From contig WELA01002297.1 in assembly GCA_009602735.1 (NCBI GenBank), positions 409,961-473,960 of the forward strand: a stretch of 64,000 nt of DNA, given 5' to 3'. Within the stretch, counting starts at the first letter, position 1. Each line of letters starts with the position of its first letter. Made by a program: the position numbers and the translations under genes. The stretch comes from Mesotaenium endlicherianum (taxonomy: Eukaryota > Streptophyta > Zygnematophyceae > Zygnematales > Mesotaeniaceae). The notes under the pieces are model-generated. The model was not told the origin of the DNA. It saw nothing but the letters and a program-made list of their open reading frames with translations, and made no database searches. Positions 1 to 11,408 of this stretch are shown piece by piece.

Positions 1-456
1 CCCTTCCACCCACAGCCACTCTTGCCAGCCCACAGGTGCAGATGCCGTCGGGCACGCAGACCAGCTGGGGCCAAGGGTGCGCAGTGTCAGCAGTGGCCTC
101 GCCTCCGCCATCTGTCGGCCTCCGCCGTCTGTCGGCCCCACGTCAGGTGCCGCCACCTGGCTCGCCTCCTCTGAGGTAACCTTGCTGCTGCACTGGGCTT
201 GTCTGCCTCTTCTGCCTCTCCCACCTGCATGCCTCTTCCACCTGCAGGCGCGGTAGCAGGGGGGCTATTGGGCAGGTTCAAGTTCAGGGGTTTAGTTAGG
301 GTCCAGGTGCAGCTTAGGAAGAGAAGTGCAGAGTGGGTTGATTCCAGCACCAGGGGAAAGCTGAGGAGGGCCCGCGTGTGTCTCTCTACTGGTGCGTAGT
401 GAAGTTCAAGTTTAAGGGAGGGCTGAGGTCAGCGGTTGAGGGCTTAGGGTTTCTGT
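1..456. other. Unassigned GC-rich left edge
   Basis: I see no convincing gene here. The stretch is GC-rich and contains a 17-bp direct repeat with one mismatch (101-117 and 118-134). A short open frame at 199-399 has no recognisable domain. It may belong to hAT copy A, which begins somewhere to the right, but it does not match the coding part of the other hAT copies. Confidence 0.4.
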
Positions 457-1621
457 TTAGGTTTCAGATGCGCAGCCTGCGAGGGCTTGTGCAAGCATAG
501 TTCGACTTTTGTTGCGTTGTTTTTTTTCCTTATGTTACTGGTGCTGTTTCCTCTTCTCGATGTTCATCATGCTGTCAACTCTGCATCTTGTATGGGAGGA
601 AATAAAATGCGTTATGTCTGTATATTCTCATCTGTAAGCACCTTTTTTTGCTGTAGGCTACTATCTCGACCCCGAGTTTCAAGACTATTGCTCCTGGACC
701 GTCAACAAGTGTGTACTCACCGAGTGGCTTGACGTGCATTAAGGACCTTGTCAGAGGAGGTGCGACATCATAGAGTTTGCATGTATATAATTGAATTAGC
801 ATGTACATAATAGAGAAAGTGGAAGTTGAGGAAGTGAATACATTTTGAATCAATTTTTGGTGACTTATTGCAATTTTGCATGATGTGTGATGTTGTAGAG
901 TTTGTGACGATGAGACGAGGATAATTTGGTGTATCATGTGGTTTTGTTGCTGTTGCCTAACACATAAATAATAAGAGCCATTGTGAATTTGATAGACATA
1001 GTTTCTCATTCAATTATTTCAAAGAAAGTTTCTTCACAAAACATATGAGCGACATATTCTAGACATGTGCCATAAACAATTCAAGCAACACATATTGTCA
1101 CATACCTGTTAGGGAACTCATAACTCACATGTGATTTTTACTACCACACAATAATGCCCACCTTCTGCTAGCGGATAAAAAGGGTTGGTTGACAATAATT
1201 GTAGGTCAGCAATTAACAGCACCTCCGCACTTGAAAGAATACTCATTTGGCACTGAGGTTAGGCTTCGCGTCTCACTCTAGGTGGCGGGGGTACATATCC
1301 GCCTGCCATCGGCCAGCTTGATAGAGAAAATGGAGAGATTTTTTTGTGANCTTTTATGTGAATCCTTCAAGCATGCCGGGGCGACCGAAAAAATATAACA
1401 GTCCACCAAAAAAAAAGTTCAATTTGAACAAAAAAACGTGACAACCGCGACGTTGTACTTTTGCGCGTGCGACCACCAAGGGGCGTCGACGTCAAGCTTA
1501 CGTTACGTCAACGGCGTCGTGACTTGGCGCACTAAGCGAACTAACCTTCTTTTTTGAACACCGAACTAAGCGAACTAGCGAACTTGGCGAATTAAGCGAA
1601 CAAGCGAACGGCGTAACCCTG
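457..1621 (+). mobile_element. hAT copy A, internally deleted, 3' end
   Basis: This is the 3' part of a hAT-family DNA transposon, sister to copies B and C. An intron-like T-rich tract ends in a 3' splice site at 655-656, followed by a remnant of transposase exon 2 starting YYLDPEFQD, matching the start of exon 2 in B and C. After about 100 bases the exon breaks off and joins directly to the 3' non-coding region, so most of the dimerisation domain is deleted. The 3' end has arrays of GCGAAC-like subterminal motifs and finishes GGCGTAACCCTG at 1621, the family terminus. The following 8 bases, CAATGAAG, are the presumed target duplication; the matching 5' side lies outside the window or was lost. 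The left limit is uncertain. A single N lies at about 1350. Confidence 0.75.
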
Positions 1622-1850
1622 CAATGAAGGGGCTGGTTGCCAGCCCGACAGAATGAAGCAAGGGGCTGGCTGCCAGCCCCGACACAGGCAAGCAAGGGGC
1701 TGGCTGCCAGCCCCAACACAGGCAAGCAAGGGGCTGGTTGCCAGCCCCGACAAAAGCACGCAAGGGGCTGGCAGCCAGCCCCCCTAAGAGCAAGCAAGGG
1801 GCTGGCAGCCAGCCCCAACAATAGCAAGCAAGGGGCTGGTCGCAAAGAGG
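1622..1850. repeat. Hairpin minisatellite, about 34-bp unit
   Basis: About seven tandem units of roughly 33-34 bp carry the core GGGGCTGGCAGCCAGCCCC, a near-perfect inverted repeat, separated by AAGCAAG-type spacers. The centre varies among CAG, CTG and TTG while both arms are mostly kept. The order of variants matches that in copy C near 27,725-27,960. Confidence 0.85.
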
Positions 1851-2491
1851 GCAAGAGGGGATGGACGCACCTGAGAGATGTTGGTGGTAAGGCGCGTGAG
1901 CGTGAAGACGGCGCCACCTTGTAGTACAGAACGGACTTGAATCACGCCGTCCACTCCAGCTTCGGCCCGTCCGCTGCTGGCCTGGATGTGTTACAGCCTG
2001 AGGAATGCAAGGCAGCAAGGTCCTAAATGCGGAAGTAAGAAAACTTACGATGAATAGCAGGTGCGAAATGCAAAGAAAGGCGCTAGAAGTCTCTTAAGTA
2101 GGCTCCGCGAAATTGGCCAAAAGGATTGTAGCTTGTAAGATGGGCAGCAACTCAAGCAGATGCACGTTGGAGGCGAAAATTGAAATGGCTGGTGGCCAAA
2201 ATATTGGTGAAAAGGCTAGTGACTTTTTNGACTAGTGACTTTTTTTTTGTTCCCGCCGTTGCTCCACAAACCTGTCAAGATGCACTTGGTAGTTTGAATC
2301 CCGTCGATCGACGATGTATGCAAAGTCACGAGTGAAACAGAGCGTGCGGTGGCGGACGTGAAGGTGTCAAAACGTTGCTGGGCGGCGCGCACGAATAAAA
2401 AGTTAATCATACGCTTAGTACGAGCGTACCGACGCAGTACGCTTATTTAAGCGTACGAAGGTTGGCCAATACGGCGTACGGCGTAACCCTG
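1622..2491 (-). mobile_element. hAT copy E, 5' terminal fragment
   Basis: This is the 5' end of a hAT copy in minus orientation, closely matching the 5' end of copy C (27,725-29,305). It runs from the hairpin minisatellite to the same terminus, GGCGTAACCCTG, ending at 2491. Compared with C it lacks about 0.7 kb between the sequences around 2005 and 28,105-28,820, and the junction shares a 4-base GAGG microhomology. Copy A sits inside its minisatellite, so E continued leftward before A inserted. A single N at about 2229 is flanked on both sides by the same GACTAGTGACTTTTT-like sequence, which suggests an unresolved assembly join. Confidence 0.7.
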
Positions 2492-3025
2492 GTCACAATG
2501 ACTAGCACACGGAGTCACTTAGACTCCCTCCTCACGTACTCTAAGGCACGCCACCTCGTTGAGCTTCATTAGCTCAACGACTCCATCTGAGAGGCACTCT
2601 ATGCTCTCTCACACACTTGAGCTGCATCACTATCACAGTAATACAAGCTCACACACGTACAGTAATATAATAGTGCACAAGGCCACACACATACACATCG
2701 GCCTCCATTACTCACGTCTCCGGCAACCCTTCTTTCTTACTTCCAACAGTGCAATCACTTACATGGTCTTTCGCCTACTTAACCCACTTGCTTGGCGGCT
2801 ACCTACTAACTCACGCTTCACCTAAACCTCAATTACTTGAGGTTCCTACCACTCGACACATTGATATACTAAGTCAACACCACACAAATCAACACATGAG
2901 TTAACTAAGTTGACCTATGAGTAAACGAACTCGCACACTTCTACATCGACATATATTGTCTATTTGTCAAAGAGCTATTACTTAAATTTAAACTAAAGTA
3001 ACAAGCTGTATAATTCAACGGCACC
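2492..3025. other. Unassigned spacer between hAT copies
   Basis: No gene is supported here. The sequence is AC-rich, with an open frame at 2559-2825 that has low-complexity composition and no domain. It contains a perfect 8-bp stem with a short loop (about 2562-2582) and a 6-bp stem near 2826-2841. The first 8 bases, GTCACAAT, are the presumed target-site side of hAT copy E. Confidence 0.4.
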
Positions 3026-3580
3026 GGTGTTGTGTTTCTGCTTGCCGGGGGTGGGTTGGCTGCTGCAGTGGCGCAGTTGGCCGCCCCCGTGTCCATGTTT
3101 GTTTCATTGCTAAGGGCTGGCTGGCTTGCTGCAGTGCTGGAGCTGGCCGCCCCCCTATTGGGTTCCTTCTTGCCCGAGGCGGGCTTCCTGCTGCAGTGTT
3201 GCAGCTGGTCGCACCCATGTTGTGTTTCTGCTTGCTCGGGGTTGGCTGGTTGTTGCAGTGGCGCAGCTGGCCGCCCTTGTGTCCCTGTTTGTTTGCTTGC
3301 TCGGGGCTGGTTGGCTTGCTGGAGTGCTGCAGCTGGCCGCCCCCTGGTTGTGTTTCTTCTTTCTCGGGGCGGGCTGGCTGCTGCAGTGGCGCAACTGGCC
3401 GTCCCTGTGTCCCTCTTTGATTGCTTGCTCGGGGCTGGCTGGCTTGCTGCAGTGCTGCAGCTAGCCGCTCCCGTGCTGTGTTTCTGCTTGCCCGGGGCGG
3501 GTTGGCTGCTGCTGTGCTGAAACTGCCGCCCCTGTCTCGCATTTTGCTTGCTGCAGCCCTCATAATCCTGTTTTTTTGCT
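3026..3580. repeat. Degenerate GC-rich minisatellite of hAT B
   Basis: Diverged tandem units built on GGGGCTGGCTGGCTTGCTGCAG-like sequence alternate with TTGCTTG and GTGTTTCTGC. This is the sense-strand counterpart of the minisatellite upstream of the transposase in copy C. It is open in several frames at once, giving Cys/Leu/Ala/Gly-rich open frames that I do not regard as genes. Confidence 0.75.
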
Positions 3581-3830
3581 TTCTCAGGGCGGGCTGGCTG
3601 GTGCACTGCTGCAGTTGCCTGCCTCTGTGCTGTTGTTTTATTCGCTTGCTCTGCTACTGCTCCTCCTATGCTTGCCTCTTTTGCTGTCCTGTTGTTGCTC
3701 TCTTGTGCCTGCCCTTGCTGCTGCTCTTACATGGTTGTCTTCACTACTGCCCTGTTGTTGCTCTCTTTATCGAGCATAATTTTTTACTGCTTTATTTATT
3801 TCCTTTGTTATTGCAGAATTCACGCGCATC

Positions 3831-6177
3831 ATGCCTCAACCATCTACTTTGTGTGGAGCAACGCTTATTGGAATGAGAGGGGCTACTGGAGCATTTACCG
3901 CTCGTCTGCCCCCTAAAGCAATTGGTGCAAGATTTGGTCCAGAGTGGGCCCATGTATCCATCGTTGCGGAAGCCAAGTCAAAGAATTCACATCCGAAAGT
4001 CAAGTGCAACGAGTTTGTTGCTGGGGTCACCAGGATGCGTGGCCATCTCATGGGAGGACTTAAGGATGTTAGTTAGTGTGAGAAGGTTCCTAATGAGGTT
4101 CTAGACGTCATGATTCCTTGTTTTATTGGTTCGTCTAGTGGTGTCTCAGGAAAGCGACGTAGTAAGAGTGCCATGCAAGTTGCACAAAAGCCCGTGCTTG
4201 AATGGGGTTCTGGTGCAAGTGGCTCCTCCTCCTTAGGCAGGGAGACTGGATAGACCTCTATCAGTGACATGTTCCAAGACATGAATATTGATGCTGTCCA
4301 TGAGATTGTCACTCGCTTCTTGTATACTACTGGTTTATTATTCAATGTTGCTCGCAGCGAGTTCTTTGGGGAGATGTTGGGTGCAGTCAATAATCACACC
4401 CAGGAAACAGGTGTAGTGCATGTCCCAAAGAAGGATAAGCCGCTCGGATTACCCTCCTAGATAAAGAGGTGTTGAAAACAGAAGCTTGGGAGAAGAAACA
4501 GAAGAAGGGACTACCAATGACTGGTTGTAGCATTGTAGCAAATGGGTGGACTGATCCATGTGGGTGTCCTCTTCTTGATGTGCTTATAGTTGTGAGAGGC
4601 ACTGAGATGTTCATGGATGCTATCAACACTAAGGGTGAACGGAAAACAAGTGACTACATTGGTAACCACCTGCTTCGGCCGTGGAGAAGATAGGCGCCGA
4701 CCATGTCGTACAGCTTTGCACAGACTCTGCAGCTAACATTGTAGCTGGCTGTAATGTGGTTCGTGAGAAGCACCCGCACATATATTGGACCCCTTGTGCT
4801 GCTCATATTTTCAACTTGCTCTTGAAAGACCTAGGAAAGATAAAAGAGCTAGAGGGCATAATCAATAGTTTGAAGCACTTGGTCCAATTTGTTGCAAACC
4901 ACCACATCCCTCACGCTCTTTACTGTGAGCATGGGGCAAGGCTAAAAACAAAACTAAAGATGTTGAAGCCAGGACTCACGAAGTTTGCTAGTAACTTCCT
5001 TCGCTTGCAAAAACTCATTGTTGTGACGGATACCTTACAAGCTATGGTGTCTGAGTAGGTGGCTTGAGTGGGCGGCAATGAATGGTTATGTAGGTGAGGC
5101 TACGGAGGTTAGAGACCTAGTTCATGACGATGAACTTTGGGAGCAAGTGAAGGTATGGGTAGCCGTGTGTGAACTCATTGTAGTTCTCCTTCGACTTGTC
5201 GACTCTCCACAACCTTCTCTTGGGAAGATCTGGGCTCGCATGAGTGCCATTGAAGAGCATGTGCTTGAGGTTGAAGGACTCAAACTGGCACAAAGAACCC
5301 AAGTTAAGAAGGACGTGAAGGCTCGCTGGGAGCAGCTTCACAGCCCCCTACATTATGCGGGTAAAAGTCTATTTTGATGTTGCTCACCTTTCTTTCTCGG
5401 CGGCTGCTGTCCTCTTGCATTCTTGTTATTGTGTGCTGGTCATTGTTATTGTGCTTGTTGTTGTTGCTCTCTTTTTTGTGTTAAGTGCATTGTGTTGTCG
5501 ATCATATACTGAGTTTGCTAATTGACTTTGTGTGGCTACAGGATACTATCTGGACCCCAAGTTCCAAGAGCATGAGTCTTGGGCGATTGTGTCTACTTAC
5601 CGATTGGTCCGACGTGCGGAATACCCTTGTCGGAGGAGGTGTGGCTGACGGAGCGTTGCTGGATCAAGAGTTGGCGCTCTACCGGCAAAGCAGTGATATT
5701 TTTGGGGATGATGTTTGCAAGGCTAATAAGACCATGATGCCTGCTCACAAGTGGTGGGAAACATATGGAAGTCATTGTCCTAATCTTCAGCTTCTTGCTA
5801 TGAGAGTATTGTCGCAACCTGGTTCAGCAGCTGCAGGTGAGAGAAATTGGTCTGAGTACGGGTTTGTTCATAGTTCACATTGCAATAGGCTTCTCCCTAC
5901 TAGAGCAAAGAAGTTAGTGTACGTGCATTCTATGTTGAGATTTCAGGAGAAGAGTTTGGACTTTCTTGGACCAAGTCTTGGCGCGACTCCATGGGTTGAA
6001 GAAGCGGAGTTCTTGGAGACACCTGACGAGGAGGGTCTCAATCTTGCCATGCATGCCTCGCTGAGTGAGGAAGAGGAGATGGAAGTAGAGGAAGAGGAGG
6101 TAGAGGAAGAGGAGGTGGAGGAGCGACCTAGTGTTGCAGCTTCAGGAAGAAGAAGACCAAGAGTGATAGGTTACTAG
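3831..6177 (+). pseudogene. hAT transposase pseudogene (copy B)
   Basis: This encoded the hAT transposase that cuts and reinserts the element. The start ATG lies 14 bases after a conserved 3' splice site (TTGCAG, 3811-3816), so a 5' leader intron is likely. Exon 1 (3831-5360) holds a BED-like zinc finger followed by a DUF659-type core with GCSIVANGWTD and LCTDSAANIVAG. Exon 2 (5542-6177) holds the C-terminal dimerisation domain, with RNWSEYGFVHS and LPTRAKKLVYVHSMLR, then an acidic Glu-rich tail. Compared with copy C it has lost 12 bases that include the second zinc-finger cysteine, carries stops near 4075 and 5056, frame changes near 4450 and 4670, and a 5-base loss early in exon 2. It cannot make an active enzyme. 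Confidence 0.85.
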
Positions 6178-6775
6178 ATAGTAGAAGCGTTTGTCAGGTA
6201 GCTTGTACATAGAATTAGCTTGTACTTAGAATTATTGACGAACACACTTTATCTCTCTAAGCCTTCCCTCACTCATAAATGTCGCGTTTATAAGAACTTC
6301 TTACTTATTATACATGCTTGTTAAGAGGCTTAATCTTCTTGACATTAGTTTATTAGAGCTTACTATATTTAATGAAGAAGCAAAGGTACTCCTAAGCCTT
6401 CTGTATGAATTAAACAAGTATATAAGAAGTACTAAAAATATGCTTTTCTAAGCAGCCCTCCAGGTGTTTTCTTACTTTTTTTTTTTGCAAAGTCAAAATT
6501 GCCTTTCTCACACAAAGAGGCAATCAACAAGTACTTCTTAAGTCTTATGTGTTTGCTAATTATGAGTGTTAGTGCTTTTATTAGCTTTGCTGTACCTTAT
6601 TAGTCTCAAATATGATGAAAAAGTATTTTTACATCTTATGTCTGAACTAGTCAAGTTGTTAAGTACCAAAAGAAGGCGCTGCTAAGCGGCCCTCCCAATT
6701 TCCCCACCCAATTTTTGTCCCAAGTTTCTAAACGGAATAGAATAAAAAAGCACCGCAGCGGTAAAGACCACTCTA

Positions 6776-7015
6776 TGGCCCTTTAGTGAGGCTGCGCTCC
6801 CTGCAGCCGGTGGCAAAGGTTCAACCCTATCCGCCTACATCATAGCGCTTGCTCACGTCAGTGACAGCAGGTCTTTTGTCATACATATACAAAGGAAAGA
6901 GCAGTTTTTGTGGAGTTGTATTCACGTCAAGGACCGAAATGTCGTGGAAACCTGTGTGGCACTTTGGTAAGTGGACACCCCCTGAAACTAGTGGTGAGGG
7001 TTCAAGTCCGTCCGT
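6776..7015 (+). promoter_or_regulatory. Two tRNA-like (Pol III type-2) modules in hAT B
   Basis: Two related modules of about 60 bases lie in the 3' non-coding part of hAT B. Module 1 starts TGGCCCTTTAG (about 6776) and has GGTTCAACCCT about 50 bases later. Module 2 starts TGGCACTTTGG (about 6957) and has GGTTCAAGTCC about 40 bases later. Both B-box-like sequences fit the tRNA B-box consensus GGTTCRANYCY, and the upstream motifs resemble A boxes. Related modules occur at the same place in copies C and A. I do not see a full cloverleaf, so these are better read as SINE- or tRNA-derived promoter modules than as tRNA genes. Activity is not shown. Confidence 0.45.
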
Positions 7016-7199
7016 AAACGTCCGTAGTGAGAGTCGAGAGTTATAAGTTTTTTTCCAAACTCGTCGCTGCACTGCGGGCAACGAAAACTTCCGAAACCGC
7101 ATGAAAAAAAAACCAACCTTTTTGAACAGAATAACTGCCTGACACGACGTAGTGTTTTTACACGTGCCACCGACATCAAATATTGACGTCGGAGCTACA

Positions 7200-7317
7200 T
7201 GACGTCGACGTTGTCGTGACTTAGCGCACTAGGCAAACTAAGCATTTCTTTGAACTCCAAACTAAGCGAACTTGCGCACTTGGCAAGCTAAGCGAACAAG
7301 CGAACGGCGTAACCCTG
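7200..7317 (+). repeat. hAT B 3' subterminal repeats and terminus
   Basis: Repeated AAGCGAAC, TTGCGCAC and GCGAAC motifs are packed into the last 100 bases before the terminus GGCGTAACCCTG. Such clustered short subterminal motifs are known transposase-binding sites in hAT elements. The same design is seen at the 3' ends of copies A and C. Confidence 0.6.
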
Positions 7318-7499
7318 CGAAACGGAGCGGGGACTATATTGCGCCTATCGCTCTCGATCCTTCAGCAAACGACGCGAAACCGGTGCCACTCGGAAAATGC
7401 TTTGACGCGCAACACTTTGGTGACTTGGAAAACTAGAAAAGGTTAATCGATGAATACGTAAAGTCAATGCAAAGTTGGTCGTCCTAGGTTGATGTTTTG

Positions 7500-10400
7500 C
7501 ACATATATAGCATAGTGTCGTACGTCAACCTCAACTCAGTAAATCACGACAAAGACATCCAGGACAACTACCTACACCGCCACCACCGGTTAAGATTAAT
7601 GATGTATTGGAATTTGAAGCGGAGGCAATTTTTGGCGATCGACGAGTTAAGCAAGGTCGACAAGTTGTTTGGGAGTATTTGGTCAAGTGGAAAGGCTACC
7701 ATGCGAAAAACAACACTTGGGAGCCAAAGGTCAATTTGACCCGTTGTATGAGTAAGTTGAGGCATTATCTGCAAATGGCGTCGAGGACGTCACGTTTTGA
7801 GGAGGGGAATGATGTGAGGTCATAGGAATGTAGAGTGCATTTCTGTGATCATTGTGATATGAAATTCGTCCAATTTGGTCCAGTGTTGAACTTCTGAAGT
7901 TTTTTTATTTGTAAGCTTGGTCAACGACTGTCCTTAATTTGTGCTGAGCGCGATCATGAGATTGATTGACAGCGTCGAGCGATCTAGGTCGTTAGAGTGA
8001 ATACGAACCTTCACGTAATGTCGGCTAACGTGGAGTGCCGACTCGGTTAATTTACCTAAAAGCTTCGGATTAGTCTAGCGCGTCTAAGTTAGTACATTCT
8101 AGATATTTTGATGCAAGCATGTGGACGTCAAATCGGCCCGACACATCAGATGAGGCTGAACTGGCCCGCTCACAAATATTCTGGAAGGGACAATTTGACA
8201 AACACTTCAAAAATTCCATTGCTGAGCTGCCCTCCCTCCAAGGGGCGAGCGATAATCATAGAAAATTGTAAATAGGCATAATTTCTTCATTCTTATCAAT
8301 TTTCACTTTTGTAGTTTGCTACGAGTTTGTAAAGACAAGGCCGTTTATCCTTTTTTATTTTTGAGCACTATCTTGCTTCTCAAAATGTTGAATGATTTTC
8401 CTACGCTGTCTTAGTGATATGCCGCTGCACTCTAGAGTATGATTACAACTAGTTTTCTTTCTCGTGAGTCACTACCCTTCCACAAGGGCACTCTGCCCCT
8501 TTCAGTTAAGAAGCTATGCAGGGTAAGTAGGGAAAGGAGATGTATCTTGTTTTGGTAACCCTAGCCCGGTAATCAGATGGAGCAAGCGCGAATCTTAAAA
8601 TTCTAGGCGAGCACGCGTCGCCGGAGGAGCAAGTAGAGGTGTCTGATCTCCTTGCTCAGACGGAGCAAAGCCCAACTGCTCAAGAGAAGAAGAAGCTTGC
8701 TGAGATGCTTGCCCAATTTAAGGCGTTGTTGGAGGAGTTCAAGTGCGTATTTCCTGAGGAGCTACCTACAAGATTACCTCCACAGAGAGCAATGGAGCAT
8801 AAAATTGGGTTGGAACCAGGGAGCAGGCCACTAGTCAGTCCCGCCTATCGACAATCGTTTGCGGAGTTGGATGAATTGAAGAAGCAGCTAACAAAGTTGT
8901 TGGAAAATGGATTCATCCAACCCAACGATTCTCCATTCGCCGCGCCAGTCTTATTTGTGAAGAAGAAGGACGGAATTAGAGGATGTGTGTCGACTACCGA
9001 GAAGTCAAAAAGAACAGGTGCCCACTTCCACGAGTGGACGAGTTGATTGACAGGCTTGTCGGGACGAAGTATTTCTTGAAGATTGATTTGAGGAGTAGCT
9101 AACACCAGGTACGGAGTGCGAAAGGAGACGTTCACAATACTGCTCTTAGGACTCGCTATGGCGTATTCGATTCACAGTCATGCCTTTTGGGTTGACTAAT
9201 GCACCTGCTACATTCATGGAACTCATGAATAGCATCTTCAGACCCTACTTGGACCACTTTGTGGTGATATGTTTGGACATCATAAGAGGAGCATGTGGAG
9301 CATCTGAGGAAGGTGTTGGAGGTCTTGAGAAATCAGAAGCTGCATGGGAAGATGAGCAAGTGCAACTTCTATCTCATGAAAGTCAAGTTTCTGGGAAACA
9401 TTGTGGGAGCAAAAGGAGTCAAGGTGGAGCAGAAGAAGGGGCAAGCGGTACAATTTTGGCCGGCATCTGCTGATATTCATCAACTCAGGAGCTTCTTTGG
9501 CATGTCAAATTATTATCGACATTTCATCAAAGGATTTGCCAAGGTGCGTGCACTACTCACAAACATGTTGAGGAAGCAGGAGAAGTGGCTATGAGGTAAG
9601 AAGGAGCAGCAAGCCTTTGAGAAGATTAAGGAGTTGTTGACACAGGCACCTATGTTGGCAATCGCTAGTCCAGAGCTTCCTTTCACCATCATCACGGACG
9701 CGTCAAACTTTGCAGTGGGAGTTATTCTTCTCCAGGACTAGGGTAAAGGATTGCAACCTGTGGCATATGAGAGCAAGAAGTTGACTCCTCCTGAGCAAAA
9801 TTATGCAGCACACGAGCCGGAGATGTTGGCTATTATCCAACCTTTGAGGATTTGCCAATGTTATGTGGACAGTCAAAAGGTGTTCATCAAGACCACCCAC
9901 AAGAGCTTGGAGAAGTTCATGACGCAACCAACGTTGAAACTAAGACAAGCAAGGTGGATGGAGCTTCTGCAATAGTTCAACCACAAGATTGAGTACTTAC
10001 CTCGGAAGATCAACCCTGCAAACGCTTTATCGAGGAGGTGCGACCTTGCAGCTGTCTCAGTGATCAAGGGGAGAATGGACTTCAAGGAGAAGCTTAAGAA
10101 AGGTTATGAGGAGGACCCAAAAGTTGCAAATGGTAGAGCAGCTGAGTCCTACTCAAGTATGCAGAAGAAGGACGACATAAGGTATTATGGTGATTTCAAG
10201 AGTGTGGTGGTACCTGATGTCAAGAAGATACGAGACTTACTACTTGTGGAGCATCATAATTGCTTATATGCTAGACACTTTGGAAGCGAGAAGACGGCAA
10301 GCGTGCTGAAGCGAATGTTCTATTGGAGAAATATGGACAAGGATATCAAGGAGTAGATCAGGAGTTGCGATGCGTGCTAGCGAAACAAGACACCAAATCA

Positions 10401-11408
10401 AAAGAAGGGAGGTACATTGCAACCCTTGCCTATTTCACGGTATCCTTGGGAGCAAATTGCTACAGACTTCATCACATCTTTACCAGTTAGTGGTTAAGGG
10501 CACAATTTAGTATGAGTTGTGTTTGATAGGGTTAGCAAGATGGCTCACTTCATTTCCATGAAGGAGACTTTTACGGCAGCAGATGTGGCACGGCTATTTT
10601 CTGATCACATATTAGGGCCATGGGTTGCCGAAGGTGATTGGTTTAAATTGGGATCCAAGGTTTACTAGCAACTTCATCGTTTACTTTGATAGGGACCAAG
10701 CTGAGTATGAGCACTTCCTATCATCCCTAAACAAACCAACAGAGTGAGAGGCTGAACAGAGCTCGGCAAGAGGTGCTCAGGGGTTTCACTATGAAAGACC
10801 TTTCAAAGTGGGACAAGAAGCTCCCAGGGTTGGAGTTTACCTACAACAACAGCATGCAGGGATTGACCAAGCAATCACCATTTACTATAGTTTATGAGAG
10901 AGAAGCATGCAGGGAACATCTTGTTCAAGAAGGCCAAGGAGACTCAGGTTCCTACTACACAAGCTTTTATGGAGCAGATGGCCAAGACTTGGAACATGGC
11001 GAAGACGTGTATTCATAAGGCACAAGAAGAGCAGGTCAAGCATGCTAACAAGCAAAGGAGGGAAGTGACACTTGATGTGGGCGACAAAGTACTCTTGTCA
11101 ACATGGAATTTACCATTCATAGGCAAGAGAAAACTGCGAGCACGATTTACAGGTCCATTTTTGGTGCTCAAGAAGGTGAATCTAGTGGCCTACAAGTTGG
11201 AGCTTCCTTCAGACTGGGGTATACATGATGTGTTCCGTGTCAGTTACCTGCGGCCATACGTTGACTCAAATGAAGGACTTCTAGTATGACTACCTACACC
11301 GCCCCCACAAGTTGAGATCGACGTTGTATTGGAGTATGAAGTGGAGGCAATTGTCGGCGATCGACAAGTCAAGCGCGGTCAACAAGAGTATCTTGTCAAG
11401 TGGAAAGG
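7500..11408 (+). mobile_element. Gypsy-1a, broken chromodomain Ty3/Gypsy element
   Basis: This is a Ty3/Gypsy fossil of the same family as Gypsy-1b (31,427-37,544). It begins with a chromodomain end (about 7560-7811) and an LTR (7812-8504). The LTR runs straight into mid-element sequence: a protease/reverse-transcriptase linker from 8505, reverse transcriptase (about 8640-9600), RNase H (about 9600-10,050), integrase (about 10,200-11,250) and the start of a second chromodomain. The primer-binding site, gag and most of the protease are absent. It is clearly broken, with ten or more breaks, and looks old. Its right end is cut by Gypsy-2a at 11,409. Confidence 0.85.
7812..8504 (+). repeat. Gypsy-1 LTR
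   Basis: This LTR starts TGTGAGGTCATAGG and ends CTCTGCCCCTTTCA, matching the LTRs of Gypsy-1b. The left neighbour is a chromodomain end, as expected for a 3' LTR, yet the right neighbour is internal pol-region sequence. It therefore links two pieces of the same family. Confidence 0.85.

Larger units (their letters stand above)
3026..7317 (+). mobile_element. hAT copy B, 5'-truncated
   Basis: This is a hAT DNA transposon on the plus strand, with a 5' minisatellite-type region, a two-exon transposase pseudogene (3831-6177), a 1.1-kb 3' non-coding region and a family terminus GGCGTAACCCTG ending at 7317. The layout mirrors copy C, but the 5' region is only about 0.8 kb here against about 4 kb in C. 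No CAGGGTTACGCC terminus is visible upstream, so the 5' end has been lost. The 8 bases after the end, CGAAACGG, have no partner near 3020. Confidence 0.8.

Noticed and set aside
2562-2582. Perfect 8-bp stem-loop as a possible Helitron 3' hairpin
   Set aside because: No CTRR end follows, no matching 5' end is visible and no helicase sequence is nearby.
3015-3880. Overlapping long frames on both strands near the hAT B leader
   Set aside because: Same minisatellite effect; no domains and no start or splice context.
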